Made by a program: the position numbers and the translations under genes. The notes beneath the pieces are model-generated. The model searched no databases. It was not told where the DNA came from and saw only the letters and a program-made list of their open reading frames with translations. Positions 44,401 to 51,683 of a stretch of 64,000 nt of DNA are shown here, piece by piece. This DNA comes from Nitratidesulfovibrio sp. SRB-5 (GTDB lineage: Bacteria; Desulfobacterota; Desulfovibrionia; Desulfovibrionales; Desulfovibrionaceae). Numbering within the stretch: the first letter of the stretch is position 1; every line of letters begins with the position of its first letter. The stretch is taken from the NCBI RefSeq assembly GCF_019931275.1, contig NZ_JAIOTY010000003.1, positions 225,615-289,614 on the forward strand, given 5' to 3'.

Positions 44401-44769
44401 ATGCTGCCGGATACATTTTTCGAAGTGCTGAAGAACGAAGGGGTCGTGGCCATCGCCACCCAGGGCGAGGACGGACCGCATCTCGTCAACACCTGGAACA
44501 GCTACCTCAAGGTGCTGGACGGCAACCGCATCGTGGTGCCCGTGGGGGGCATGCACAAGACCGAGGCCAACGTTGCCCGCGACGAACGGGTGCTGATGAC
44601 TCTGGGCAGTCGCAAGGTCGCGGGCCGCAACGGGCCGGGCACGGGCTTCCTGATCCGTGGTTCTGCGGCGTTCCGCACCGATGGGCCGGAGTTCGAGGCC
44701 ATCGCCCGGTTCAAGTGGGCCCGCGCGGCCCTGGTGATCACCGTGGCGTCGGCGGAGCAGACCCTGTAG
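44401..44769 (+). CDS. FMN-binding protein (FMN-bp), flavin reductase-like split barrel
   Basis: 122 residues. The sequence (MLPDTFFEVLKNEGVVAIAT, NTWNSYLKVLDGNRIVVPVG, RDERVLMTLGSRKVAGRNGP) is one I recognise as the dimeric FMN-bp studied from D. vulgaris Miyazaki F, a pyridoxamine-phosphate-oxidase-like split barrel that binds one FMN. From memory it is nearly identical; I cannot align it here. Its physiological electron partner is not established. GGAGG precedes the ATG. Upstream is 267 bases of non-coding DNA and the pseudouridine synthase; downstream a hairpin terminator shared with the convergent MocR gene. Confidence 0.95.
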   Translation: MLPDTFFEVLKNEGVVAIATQGEDGPHLVNTWNSYLKVLDGNRIVVPVGGMHKTEANVARDERVLMTLGSRKVAGRNGPGTGFLIRGSAAFRTDGPEFEAIARFKWARAALVITVASAEQTL

Positions 44770-44870
44770 GCGGGCCGCGTCTGCCTGAAGGGCCGACTGG
44801 ACTGATTGGCGGCCTGCACGAGGCGCTTGCCCCGGTCAGGCGGCGAGCCCGGACAGATGATTATTCCGGT

Positions 44871-44897
44871 GGGGCCGGGCGTACATCGCCCGGCCCC
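44871..44897. terminator. Bidirectional hairpin between convergent genes
   Basis: GGGGCCGGGCG-TACAT-CGCCCGGCCCC: perfect 11-bp stem, between the FMN-bp and MocR stops. No strong T-run. Confidence 0.6.
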
Positions 44898-44905
44898 GTG
44901 CCGTT

Positions 44906-46729
44906 TCATCGGGCGCGGGGAAAGCAGGCGCGGTGCAGTTGCGCCACGCCCTGTTCCAGTTCGTCGGGGGGCATGCCGCCGAAGCCGAGCAGCAGCAGGG
45001 GGCCGTCATGGGACGTGCTTCCGTACCCGTGGGGAGCGCTGGCAGGAGGACTGGCAGGTGGGCCACCCCGGAAGGCTTCGGGGCTGTCCGCCAGCCGGGT
45101 TTCGGAGAAGGGCAGCAGGCGGATGCCCGCGCGCCCGGCCAGCAGGGCCAGTTCCCGCTCGTCGGCATCCGTGCCGTGCAGCCGGACCACCACGTGCAGC
45201 CCCGCCCCCTGTCCGATCACGGTGGCCCGCCCGCCGAAGTGGGTGTCGATGGCGCGCAGCATGGCGTCGTGGCGCTGCCGGTATACCGTGCGCATGCGCC
45301 GCACGTGGCGGTCCCAGTGCCCGCGCGCCATGAACCGGGCCAGCACCCGCTGCTCCAGCAGGGGGACCATGGCGTGGTGGTGGCGGTGGCGTTGCCGGTA
45401 GACCTGAAGCAGCGCGGGCGGCAGCACCATGTAGCTCATGCGCAGGGCCGGGGAGAGGATCTTGGAAAAGGTGCCCGTGTAGACCACGGCCCCGTCCAGC
45501 CCGTCAGAACTGGCTGGCCCGGCTGGCCCGGCTGGCCTGTCCGGCTTGTCTGATCCGGCTGGATTGTCAGGTCCGGCCTGCCTGCCCGCGTCCCCTGGGT
45601 GCAGCCCCTGCATGCAGGGCACCGGCGTGCCCGCGTAGCGCAGTTCGCTGTCGTAGTCGTCCTCGATGATGACGTTGCCGCCCGCATTGGCCCATTGGAT
45701 GAGCCGCAGCCTGTTGCGCACCGGCATCACGTGCCCCAGGGGAAACTGGTGCGACGGCGTGACGTAGGCCAGCGTGCAGCGGCTTTGCGCAAGGGCGTCC
45801 ACGTCCATGCCCTCCGGCCCCACGGGCACGGGAACCACCGCAATGCCCCGGTTGCGGAACACGGCACGCGGCAGGGGATAGCCGGGGTTCTCCACCCCGA
45901 CCACCAGCGGCCTTGCGGGATTGGCGCCCGCCACCGCGCCCGATACCGCGCCCACACCGGCGTTCGGCGAGGCGTCCATCATGATGTCCGCCACGATTTC
46001 CAGACTGTGCTGCAACCCGGCGCAGACGACCACGCGGTCCGGGGTGCAGACCACCCCGCGCGAGCGTTGCAGATAGTCGCCGATGGCCCGGCGCAGTTCC
46101 GGATCGCCTTGCGGGTGGTTGTATTCGGCAAGCTCGCGGGGGGCTTCGCGCAGGCATTCCAGAGTATAGGCGCGCCACAGGGGCAGGGGAAAGCTCGCCG
46201 GGTCCAGCCGGGCGGGGTGAAAGTCGAACCGGTACGGGGCGGGCGCTGCCGCCCCATGCACTCCGTCATGCACCCCGCCGTGCGCCCCACCCTGCGCCCT
46301 ACCATGCTCCCTGTGGTGTGACCTGTCGTGCGCGGCGCCAGTGACGTCAGGTGTGCCTGTGACGTCAGGTGTGCCAGGGACGCCAGCGGTGCCGGACCCG
46401 CCAAGGGCGTCAGATGTGGTCGGGTGGTGGCGGGGGCCAGCGCCGGCAGCGGCGGGCGCGGGCGGCATGCCCGCGCGGAATGCCTGGTGCCGCTCCACGG
46501 GCGCCACGAAAAAGCCGCTTCTGGGCCGGGTGAGCAGAAACCCTTCGGCGATCAGCTCCAGGTAGGCGGTATCCACCGTGTTGCGGCTGACGCCAAGCTC
46601 GTCGGCCAGGTGCCGGACGGAAGGCAGACGGGTTCCTGCGGGCAGTTCGCCCGTCAGCACGCGGTCCCTGATCTGGGTGTACAACTGCACGTACAGCGGG
46701 GCGCTGTCCTCGTGGTTCAGGATGAACAT
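44906..46729 (-). CDS. MocR/PdxR-type GntR regulator with aminotransferase domain
   Basis: 607 residues. The N-terminal GntR winged helix (PLYVQLYTQIRDRVLTGELPAGTRLPSVRHLADELGVSRNTVDTAYLELIAEG) is joined to a fold type I aminotransferase-like domain with the PLP lysine in YTGTFSKILSPALRMSYM and DDYDSELRY before it. MocR proteins regulate genes of PLP, GABA or amino acid metabolism. The linker is unusually long (about 100 residues) and built of 12- and 18-base repeats giving TPDVTGTPDVTG and His/Gly-rich HGGVHDGVHG. Another Ala/Gly/Pro repeat (AGPAGPASS) interrupts the catalytic domain. Upstream is a 10-base periodic array. Confidence 0.9.
   Translation of the reverse strand: MFILNHEDSAPLYVQLYTQIRDRVLTGELPAGTRLPSVRHLADELGVSRNTVDTAYLELIAEGFLLTRPRSGFFVAPVERHQAFRAGMPPAPAAAGAGPRHHPTTSDALGGSGTAGVPGTPDVTGTPDVTGAAHDRSHHREHGRAQGGAHGGVHDGVHGAAAPAPYRFDFHPARLDPASFPLPLWRAYTLECLREAPRELAEYNHPQGDPELRRAIGDYLQRSRGVVCTPDRVVVCAGLQHSLEIVADIMMDASPNAGVGAVSGAVAGANPARPLVVGVENPGYPLPRAVFRNRGIAVVPVPVGPEGMDVDALAQSRCTLAYVTPSHQFPLGHVMPVRNRLRLIQWANAGGNVIIEDDYDSELRYAGTPVPCMQGLHPGDAGRQAGPDNPAGSDKPDRPAGPAGPASSDGLDGAVVYTGTFSKILSPALRMSYMVLPPALLQVYRQRHRHHHAMVPLLEQRVLARFMARGHWDRHVRRMRTVYRQRHDAMLRAIDTHFGGRATVIGQGAGLHVVVRLHGTDADERELALLAGRAGIRLLPFSETRLADSPEAFRGGPPASPPASAPHGYGSTSHDGPLLLLGFGGMPPDELEQGVAQLHRACFPRAR
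46256..46339. repeat. Seven 12-base units in the MocR linker
   Basis: Units such as ATGCACTCCGTC, ATGCACCCCGCC and GTGCGCCCCACC encode the His/Gly/Arg-rich linker. An 18-base repeat (GTGACGTCAGGTGTGCCT twice) adjoins at about 46340-46375. Confidence 0.75.
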
Positions 46730-46780
46730 GGTGTGCTCGTTTCCCGGCAAGAGGTGGACGCTGTTGGTGGGTGTGGCTGT

Positions 46781-46970
46781 TCGCGCCGGTTCCGGTCAGC
46801 TCCGGCCAGTTCTGGCCAACGCGCGCCGGTTCCGGCCTGTCCCGGCGAGACACGGCCTGTCTCGTCGAGATTCGGCCCGATCCAATGATATCCGGCCTGA
46901 ACCGCTGATTCCGGCCTGACTCGGCCCGACTCAGGCAGGCCCGGCCAGTTTCGGCCCGCCCGGTGTCTGC
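46781..46970. repeat. Degenerate 10-base periodic array upstream of MocR
   Basis: About nineteen 10-base steps carrying TCCGGCCTG-like words (TCCGGTCAGC, TCCGGCCAGT, TTCGGCCCGA, TCCGGCCTGA) fill the gap between the MocR start and the cheV end. The period is close to one DNA helical turn. The array lies where the MocR promoter should be. Confidence 0.7.
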
Positions 46971-47139
46971 CCGAAGGTTGATCCTTGCCCCTCGGTCGAT
47001 CCGGGGCCAGCGGGGCATCGGGGTCACCGGGGCCAGTGTACAGCCAACGGCGTCCGGCGAACAGCGTCCAACGAAGAGGGGCGGCACGCCGCATGGCGCA
47101 CCGCCCCCCGGGGTGTCGTACAATTCAGTATCCCGCCGG

Positions 47140-48090
47140 CTACTTGGCCGCTTCGATGAGCGCCAGACACCGCTTGGCCAGCGCCGTGACCTCGGGCTTG
47201 GAAATCTGGTCGTCGGCCCCCACCGAGTCGCCCTTGTGGCGCAGCTTGTCGGTGATCAGCGACGAGAACAGCACCACCGGCAGCTTCTTCAGGGCCGGGT
47301 CTTCCTTGACCTGCTTGCACAGGTTGTGGCCGTCCATGCTGGGCATCTCGATGTCGGAAACCAGCACCTGCACGTAGTCGGTGACCGGGCGGGCCTCCTG
47401 CTCGGCCTTGTGCTTCAGTTCCACCAGCCGCTCCCAGGCCTCGCGACCGTTGTTCACGGCCTCCACCTCGAAGTTGGCCTTCTGCATCAGGTCCTTCAGC
47501 ATTTCGCGGATCAGGCCCGAGTCGTCGGCGATGAGGGCGCGGTAGCGGGTGTTGGCCGACCAGTCCACGGCCTCGTCCAGGCGCAGGCCCAGTTGGGGGT
47601 TCAGGTCGGCCACGATCTTCTCCAGGTCCAGGATGAAGATGATCCGCCCCTCCAGCTTGACCACGCCGGTGATGGAGTTGTTGGACAGCGCCGCCACGTA
47701 TCTGTTCGGCGGCTCCACTTCCTCCCAGCTGATGCGGTGGATGCGGTTGACGCCGGAGACCATGAACGCCGTGGTCACGTTGTTGAATTCGGTGACGATG
47801 ACCTTGGGCGGTTCGCTTTCGGCGCGCTGCTTGCCCAGCCACTGGCTGAGGTCCACCAGCGGGATGATGTGCGAACGCAGGTTGAACGCCCCCAGCACCG
47901 AGGGGTGCTGCACTTCGGGCAGTCCCGTGACCTTGGGCATGCGGATGATTTCCAGAACCTTGGCCACGTTGACCCCGTAGTAGCCCCGATAATTGGGCGT
48001 TGCGGGGTCGGTGGCGCTTTCCTCGAGGTGGAATTCCACGATCTCGAGTTCGTTGGTCCCGGCTTCGAGCAGGATGTTGGTCTGGGACAT
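47140..48090 (-). CDS. cheV: Chemotaxis coupling protein CheV (CheW-receiver fusion)
   Basis: 316 residues. An N-terminal CheW domain (NELEIVEFHLEE...YGVNVAKVLEIIRMPKVTGLPEVQHPSVLGAFNLRSHIIPLVDLSQWLG) couples receptors to CheA, and a C-terminal receiver domain has the acidic pocket in ALIADDSG, the phosphorylation Asp in VLVSDIEMPSMDG, and the Lys in ISKPEV. Phosphorylation of CheV is thought to tune adaptation. GGAGGGG precedes the ATG at 48090. It lies upstream of the ispH-dus unit on the same strand but 140 bases apart. Confidence 0.95.
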   Translation of the reverse strand: MSQTNILLEAGTNELEIVEFHLEESATDPATPNYRGYYGVNVAKVLEIIRMPKVTGLPEVQHPSVLGAFNLRSHIIPLVDLSQWLGKQRAESEPPKVIVTEFNNVTTAFMVSGVNRIHRISWEEVEPPNRYVAALSNNSITGVVKLEGRIIFILDLEKIVADLNPQLGLRLDEAVDWSANTRYRALIADDSGLIREMLKDLMQKANFEVEAVNNGREAWERLVELKHKAEQEARPVTDYVQVLVSDIEMPSMDGHNLCKQVKEDPALKKLPVVLFSSLITDKLRHKGDSVGADDQISKPEVTALAKRCLALIEAAK

Positions 48091-48229
48091 GGTCCCCTCC
48101 GTTGGTGCGTCGCGTCTTTCGGTACGTGCGGGGCGCTGGGTTCCGCAGCGGGCTTTCGCCGCCGCCCCGACCAGGTCCGCCGGCAAGCGGCGTGCCGGTT
48201 TCGGCGGGCGGAAACGCCTTGGAACAGAA

Positions 48230-49075
48230 TTACAAGGATTCCAGAAACCGCTGCACGGCGTCAATAAGACTTTTCGGCGTGGATGCCCCCGCCGTTAGCC
48301 CGATGACTGATTTTTTTCGCAACTCGTCCACGGGAAGCTGGTCCACGGTCTCCACGTGCACGGTGAACACCCCCTGCGCGCGGGCCACGTCGGCCAGCCG
48401 CCGGGTGTTGCCGCTGTCGAAGCCGCCCACCACCACCATGGCCTGCACCCGCCGGGCAATGTCCACGGCCTCCTGCTGGCGCCTGCGGGTGGCGTCGCAG
48501 ATGGTTTGCAGCACGGGGATGTCGTGGCCCAGGCGCTGCCGCAGCCAGGCCACCACGTCTTCGAAGCCCTCGCGGTCCTGGGTGGTCTGCGCGGCCAGGA
48601 AGTAGGCCACGTCGTCGCGCAGCGGCAGTCCCTTCAGTTCGTCCAGCGAGCCGAAGACCATGGCCCCTTCACCGGCGTAGGAGAGCAGGCCGCGCACCTC
48701 CGGGTGGTCGGCCTCTCCGAACAGCAGCAGGGTGCCGCCCCGGCCCCGTTCCTCGGCAATGCCCAGCTGGGCGCGCTTGACCTTGGGACAGGTGGCGTCC
48801 ACCACCGAGGCGCCGGTGGCCTTCAGGGCCGTTTCCTCGGCCACGGGAATGCCGTGGGCGCGGATGACCACCCGCTGGCCGGGGACCACCTGGGCGGTGT
48901 CGCGCAGGCAGCGCACCCCGCGCTCCTCGTAGTGGGCCATCACCTGCGGGTTGTGGATGATGGGGCCCAGGGTGGCGATGGGCGCGTTGTTTTCGGTCAC
49001 TTCCCGGTCCAGCTTGCGCAGGGCCAGGCTGACCCCCATGCAGAAGCCCGCCGTGCGGGCGCGAATGATTTTCAT
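48230..49075 (-). CDS. ispH: 4-hydroxy-3-methylbut-2-enyl diphosphate reductase
   Basis: 281 residues. IspH (LytB), the last step of the MEP isoprenoid pathway, an Fe-S enzyme. The three cluster cysteines are in GFCMGV (Cys12), VDATCPKV and LQTICDATRRRQ; other blocks are LGPIIHNPQV, IRAHG and VVGGFDSGNTRRL, and GLTAGASTPKSLI. Start at 49073-49075, overlapping the dus stop by four bases (ATGA), so the two are coupled. Confidence 0.96.
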   Translation of the reverse strand: MKIIRARTAGFCMGVSLALRKLDREVTENNAPIATLGPIIHNPQVMAHYEERGVRCLRDTAQVVPGQRVVIRAHGIPVAEETALKATGASVVDATCPKVKRAQLGIAEERGRGGTLLLFGEADHPEVRGLLSYAGEGAMVFGSLDELKGLPLRDDVAYFLAAQTTQDREGFEDVVAWLRQRLGHDIPVLQTICDATRRRQQEAVDIARRVQAMVVVGGFDSGNTRRLADVARAQGVFTVHVETVDQLPVDELRKKSVIGLTAGASTPKSLIDAVQRFLESL

Positions 49076-50127
49076 GGCCGGGCCTCTCCATCGGGGTTGG
49101 TGGTGGCTTGGTCGGCGGCGCCGTCTTCCGCGAACGCCTGCGGGGTCAGGTGGGTTTCCAGCAGTTCTTCCAGCAGGTCGCGGTCCAGGCACGAGGCCAG
49201 CCGGTTGCGCAGCGCCCGCACGCCGGGAATGTGGCGCACGTAGCGCGGCACGAAGGTGCGCATCTTGAGCAGGGCGGTGCGTTCGCCGGAGTGGGCCAGG
49301 GCCAGTTCAAGATGGCGGCGGATGAGCGCCTTCAGCCGGTCAGCGTCGGGCGGCGGGGGCTGGCCACCGGCCAGCAGCACCCGGTATTCGTCGAAGATGG
49401 CGGGGTTGTTCATGGCCCCCCGCGCGAACATCACCGTGGCCACGCCCGTCTCGCGCACGCAGCGCACCGCGTCCGCCGCCGTGAACAGGTCGCCGCTGGC
49501 GATGACCGGGATGGTCAGCGTGGCCGCAAGCTCGCGCAGGGCGCTCCAGCGCGCCTCGCCGCCAAAGCCCTGCCGCGCGAAGCGGGGGTGCAGGGTGATC
49601 CACCCCGCGCCCGCGTCTTGCAACCGCAGGGCCATTTCGCGCCAGGTTTCCTCGCCCGCCTGCCAGCCCAGCCGCATCTTGAAGCCCACCCGGCCTTCAC
49701 CGGCCACCTCCACCATGGCGCGGGCCACGGACAGGGCGTTGTCCATGTCGCGCGACATGGCCGAGCCGCAACCCGTCTTGACCACCTTGGGCACCGAACA
49801 TCCCATGTTCAGGTCGAACCAGCGAAAGCCCTGCTCCAGCAGCCCCGGCATGACCGTGCGCATGATGCCCGCGTCGGCCCCGAAAAGTTGCAGGACAAGC
49901 GGTGCATCTTCAGGCGTGGAGGCCAGCAGGTCGCGGGTGCCCGGGCTGTGGTACAGCAGCCCCTTGGCGCTGACCATTTCGGTGCAGCAGGCCGCCGCGC
50001 CGTGCTCGCGGCACAGCAGGCGAAAGGGCAGGTCGGAATACCCGGCCAGGGGGGCCAGCCACGGGGCGTCGGCCCGCAGGGGCGGGGGCAGGAAAAGGTG
50101 GGGGGCGGGGGATGCGGTGTCGGTCAT
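49072..50127 (-). CDS. dus: tRNA-dihydrouridine synthase
   Basis: 351 residues, FMN-dependent Dus family reducing uridine in tRNA. TIM-barrel motifs: WLAPLAGYSDLPFRLLCREHGA, DLNMGCSVPKVVKTGCGSAM with the catalytic Cys in KTGCGSA, GWITLHPRFARQGFGG and IPVIASGDLFTAADAVR, then MFARGAMNNPAIF. The subclass (A, B or C) is not clear. Upstream of and overlapping ispH. Confidence 0.94.
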   Translation of the reverse strand: MTDTASPAPHLFLPPPLRADAPWLAPLAGYSDLPFRLLCREHGAAACCTEMVSAKGLLYHSPGTRDLLASTPEDAPLVLQLFGADAGIMRTVMPGLLEQGFRWFDLNMGCSVPKVVKTGCGSAMSRDMDNALSVARAMVEVAGEGRVGFKMRLGWQAGEETWREMALRLQDAGAGWITLHPRFARQGFGGEARWSALRELAATLTIPVIASGDLFTAADAVRCVRETGVATVMFARGAMNNPAIFDEYRVLLAGGQPPPPDADRLKALIRRHLELALAHSGERTALLKMRTFVPRYVRHIPGVRALRNRLASCLDRDLLEELLETHLTPQAFAEDGAADQATTNPDGEARP

Positions 50128-50197
50128 GCGGGGTGACGGGTTGGAGTGGGCGGCGTGGAAAGCCGGGAATAGGGAAGGGGTTTTGTACGCTGTCGAC

Positions 50198-50473
50198 GGA
50201 CGGGGGGCAACGCCCCCTGTCCGAGGCTGTTGGTAAACGCAGTTTGTCGGCAGCCCGGCACGAAGGCGCTGGCGGCATTCACTGCCGCCGTATGGCGCCG
50301 GAGTGAGCGTGCCTTTGCAAAACCCGCCGGGGCGGGTTTGCCATCACCCCGAGTCGGGGGCAACGCCCCCCGCACCCCACGGAAATGACGGAAAATTAAT
50401 GGCCACGGCGGGCACATTCCGGAATACGGCGCTCCCCCCTGAAAGGGTTTGCAAAGGGGCGCGGCCCCTTTGC
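50198..50473. repeat. Cluster of short palindromes upstream of dus
   Basis: Three hairpins occur in the gene-free 50128-50528 region: GGACGGGGGGC/CGCCCCCTGTCC type (50198-50222), AAACCCGCC-GG-GGCGGGTTT (50320-50339), and GCAAAGGGGC-GCG-GCCCCTTTGC (50451-50473), together with GTCGGGGGCAACGCCCCC at about 50352-50373. They look like small extragenic palindromes; the last may terminate the minus-strand gene ending at 50529. Confidence 0.7.
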
Positions 50474-50528
50474 CGGAGGGGGCCGGGGAGGCGGAGCCTT
50501 CCCGGAAGGACGTTGCCGGTACCCGGAG

Positions 50529-51683
50529 TCAGGCCAACAGGCCAGCCCCGCCGTGCAGCGCGGCCAGCAGCAACCCCAGCGGATCGGACGGCCCGGGGGG
50601 CAGGGGGCCGGTGGACAGCAGGGCCGTCTCCAGGGCGTCGGCGGCGTGCATCCCGGTCACCAGCGGTTCCAGCAGCGCATCGAGATTTTCCGGATGTTCC
50701 GCCATGACCCGGAAGGCCAGACGGGCCGGGGCCTGCGGCGTGGCGGGCCGCAGCAGCCCGTGCAGCAGGAAGCGCCCCGGAGCGTCAAGGGACGGGCCAA
50801 GGGACGGGCCAAGGGACGGGCCAAGGGACGGGGCGCTGCCGATGGGGTTGTCCGGCGGGTCGAGGGAACAGGCCGGGCCGATCACCCCGCCCAGCAGGAT
50901 GCGGGTCAGCCCGCCGCCCGTGGCCTCCGGTGGCGGCGGCAGTATCGCGCAATCCAGGGCACGGGCCGTGGGGCACAGCCACGGCAGATGCAGCAGCATC
51001 ACGCCGGGATGCGCCGCGCGCAGCACGGGCAGCAGGGCCAGTCGGGCACGCTGGCAGGCCAGGAACAGCGCGGCGGTTTCCGCGTCGTCGGCAATGTGCG
51101 CCGCAAAGGCCGCATGGCGCGCGGCGGCGGTGGCGGCGGTGGCGGCGGTGAAGGGGGGACGGGGAGCGGTCTGCTCCCCGGTGCCGGGATGTTCGACCGC
51201 AGGGTCCGTCACGGTCTCGGCTCCCCATCCCGCGAACGGCGCCCCGGTCCTCCGGCTGCTCAGCCGGGCGTCCAGCCGGTCGCGCGCGGCGGCGTAATCC
51301 GCCGCCAGCCGGGCGGGGGAGGGGGGCACAACGGCAGCGCCGTCGCCTTCCGCCAGCAGGCGCAGCACGATGTCCGGCTCCGTGCGCTCCACCCGGAACA
51401 GCAATTCCGTGCCGGGCTGGGGAAAGGCGGGCATGGAGGCCAGCAGGGTCTGCCCCTCGATGTCGGCCCAGCCCAATCCGCCAGCGCTGGCTCCCGGCCC
51501 GGCAAAGGCCGCCGACTGCGCCGCCGGGCGCAGGAACGTGCCGCGCACCGTGTCGCCGGGCCGATGGGCCCGTCGGAAGCGCGCCGCGCGTTCCGGGTCG
51601 TGCCCGGTTCCCTGACGGTCGCCCGGGCCGCCGGACAGTCCCGTGGATGCAGTGCCGGAAGCGTGGCGGATGCGCTCGCTCAT
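50529..51683 (-). CDS. Unknown protein overlapping the SulP gene; FliK-like segment
   Basis: 384 residues, no signal peptide or membrane segment. It begins within the SulP stop (four-base ATGA overlap). One segment (GQTLLASMPAFPQPGTELLFRVERTEPDIVLRLL) follows the pattern seen in FliK-type hook-length proteins and related unknowns; the flagellar cluster is 3 kb away, but the link is weak inference. Ala-rich stretches (TAATAATAAARHAAF) and four tandem 12-base units giving LGPS repeats interrupt it. Cannot be named. Confidence 0.75.
   Translation of the reverse strand: MSERIRHASGTASTGLSGGPGDRQGTGHDPERAARFRRAHRPGDTVRGTFLRPAAQSAAFAGPGASAGGLGWADIEGQTLLASMPAFPQPGTELLFRVERTEPDIVLRLLAEGDGAAVVPPSPARLAADYAAARDRLDARLSSRRTGAPFAGWGAETVTDPAVEHPGTGEQTAPRPPFTAATAATAAARHAAFAAHIADDAETAALFLACQRARLALLPVLRAAHPGVMLLHLPWLCPTARALDCAILPPPPEATGGGLTRILLGGVIGPACSLDPPDNPIGSAPSLGPSLGPSLGPSLDAPGRFLLHGLLRPATPQAPARLAFRVMAEHPENLDALLEPLVTGMHAADALETALLSTGPLPPGPSDPLGLLLAALHGGAGLLA
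50787..50834. repeat. Four tandem 12-base units in a coding region
   Basis: AAGGGACGGGCC repeated three times perfectly and once with a change. On the minus strand it encodes GPSL repeats. Confidence 0.9.
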
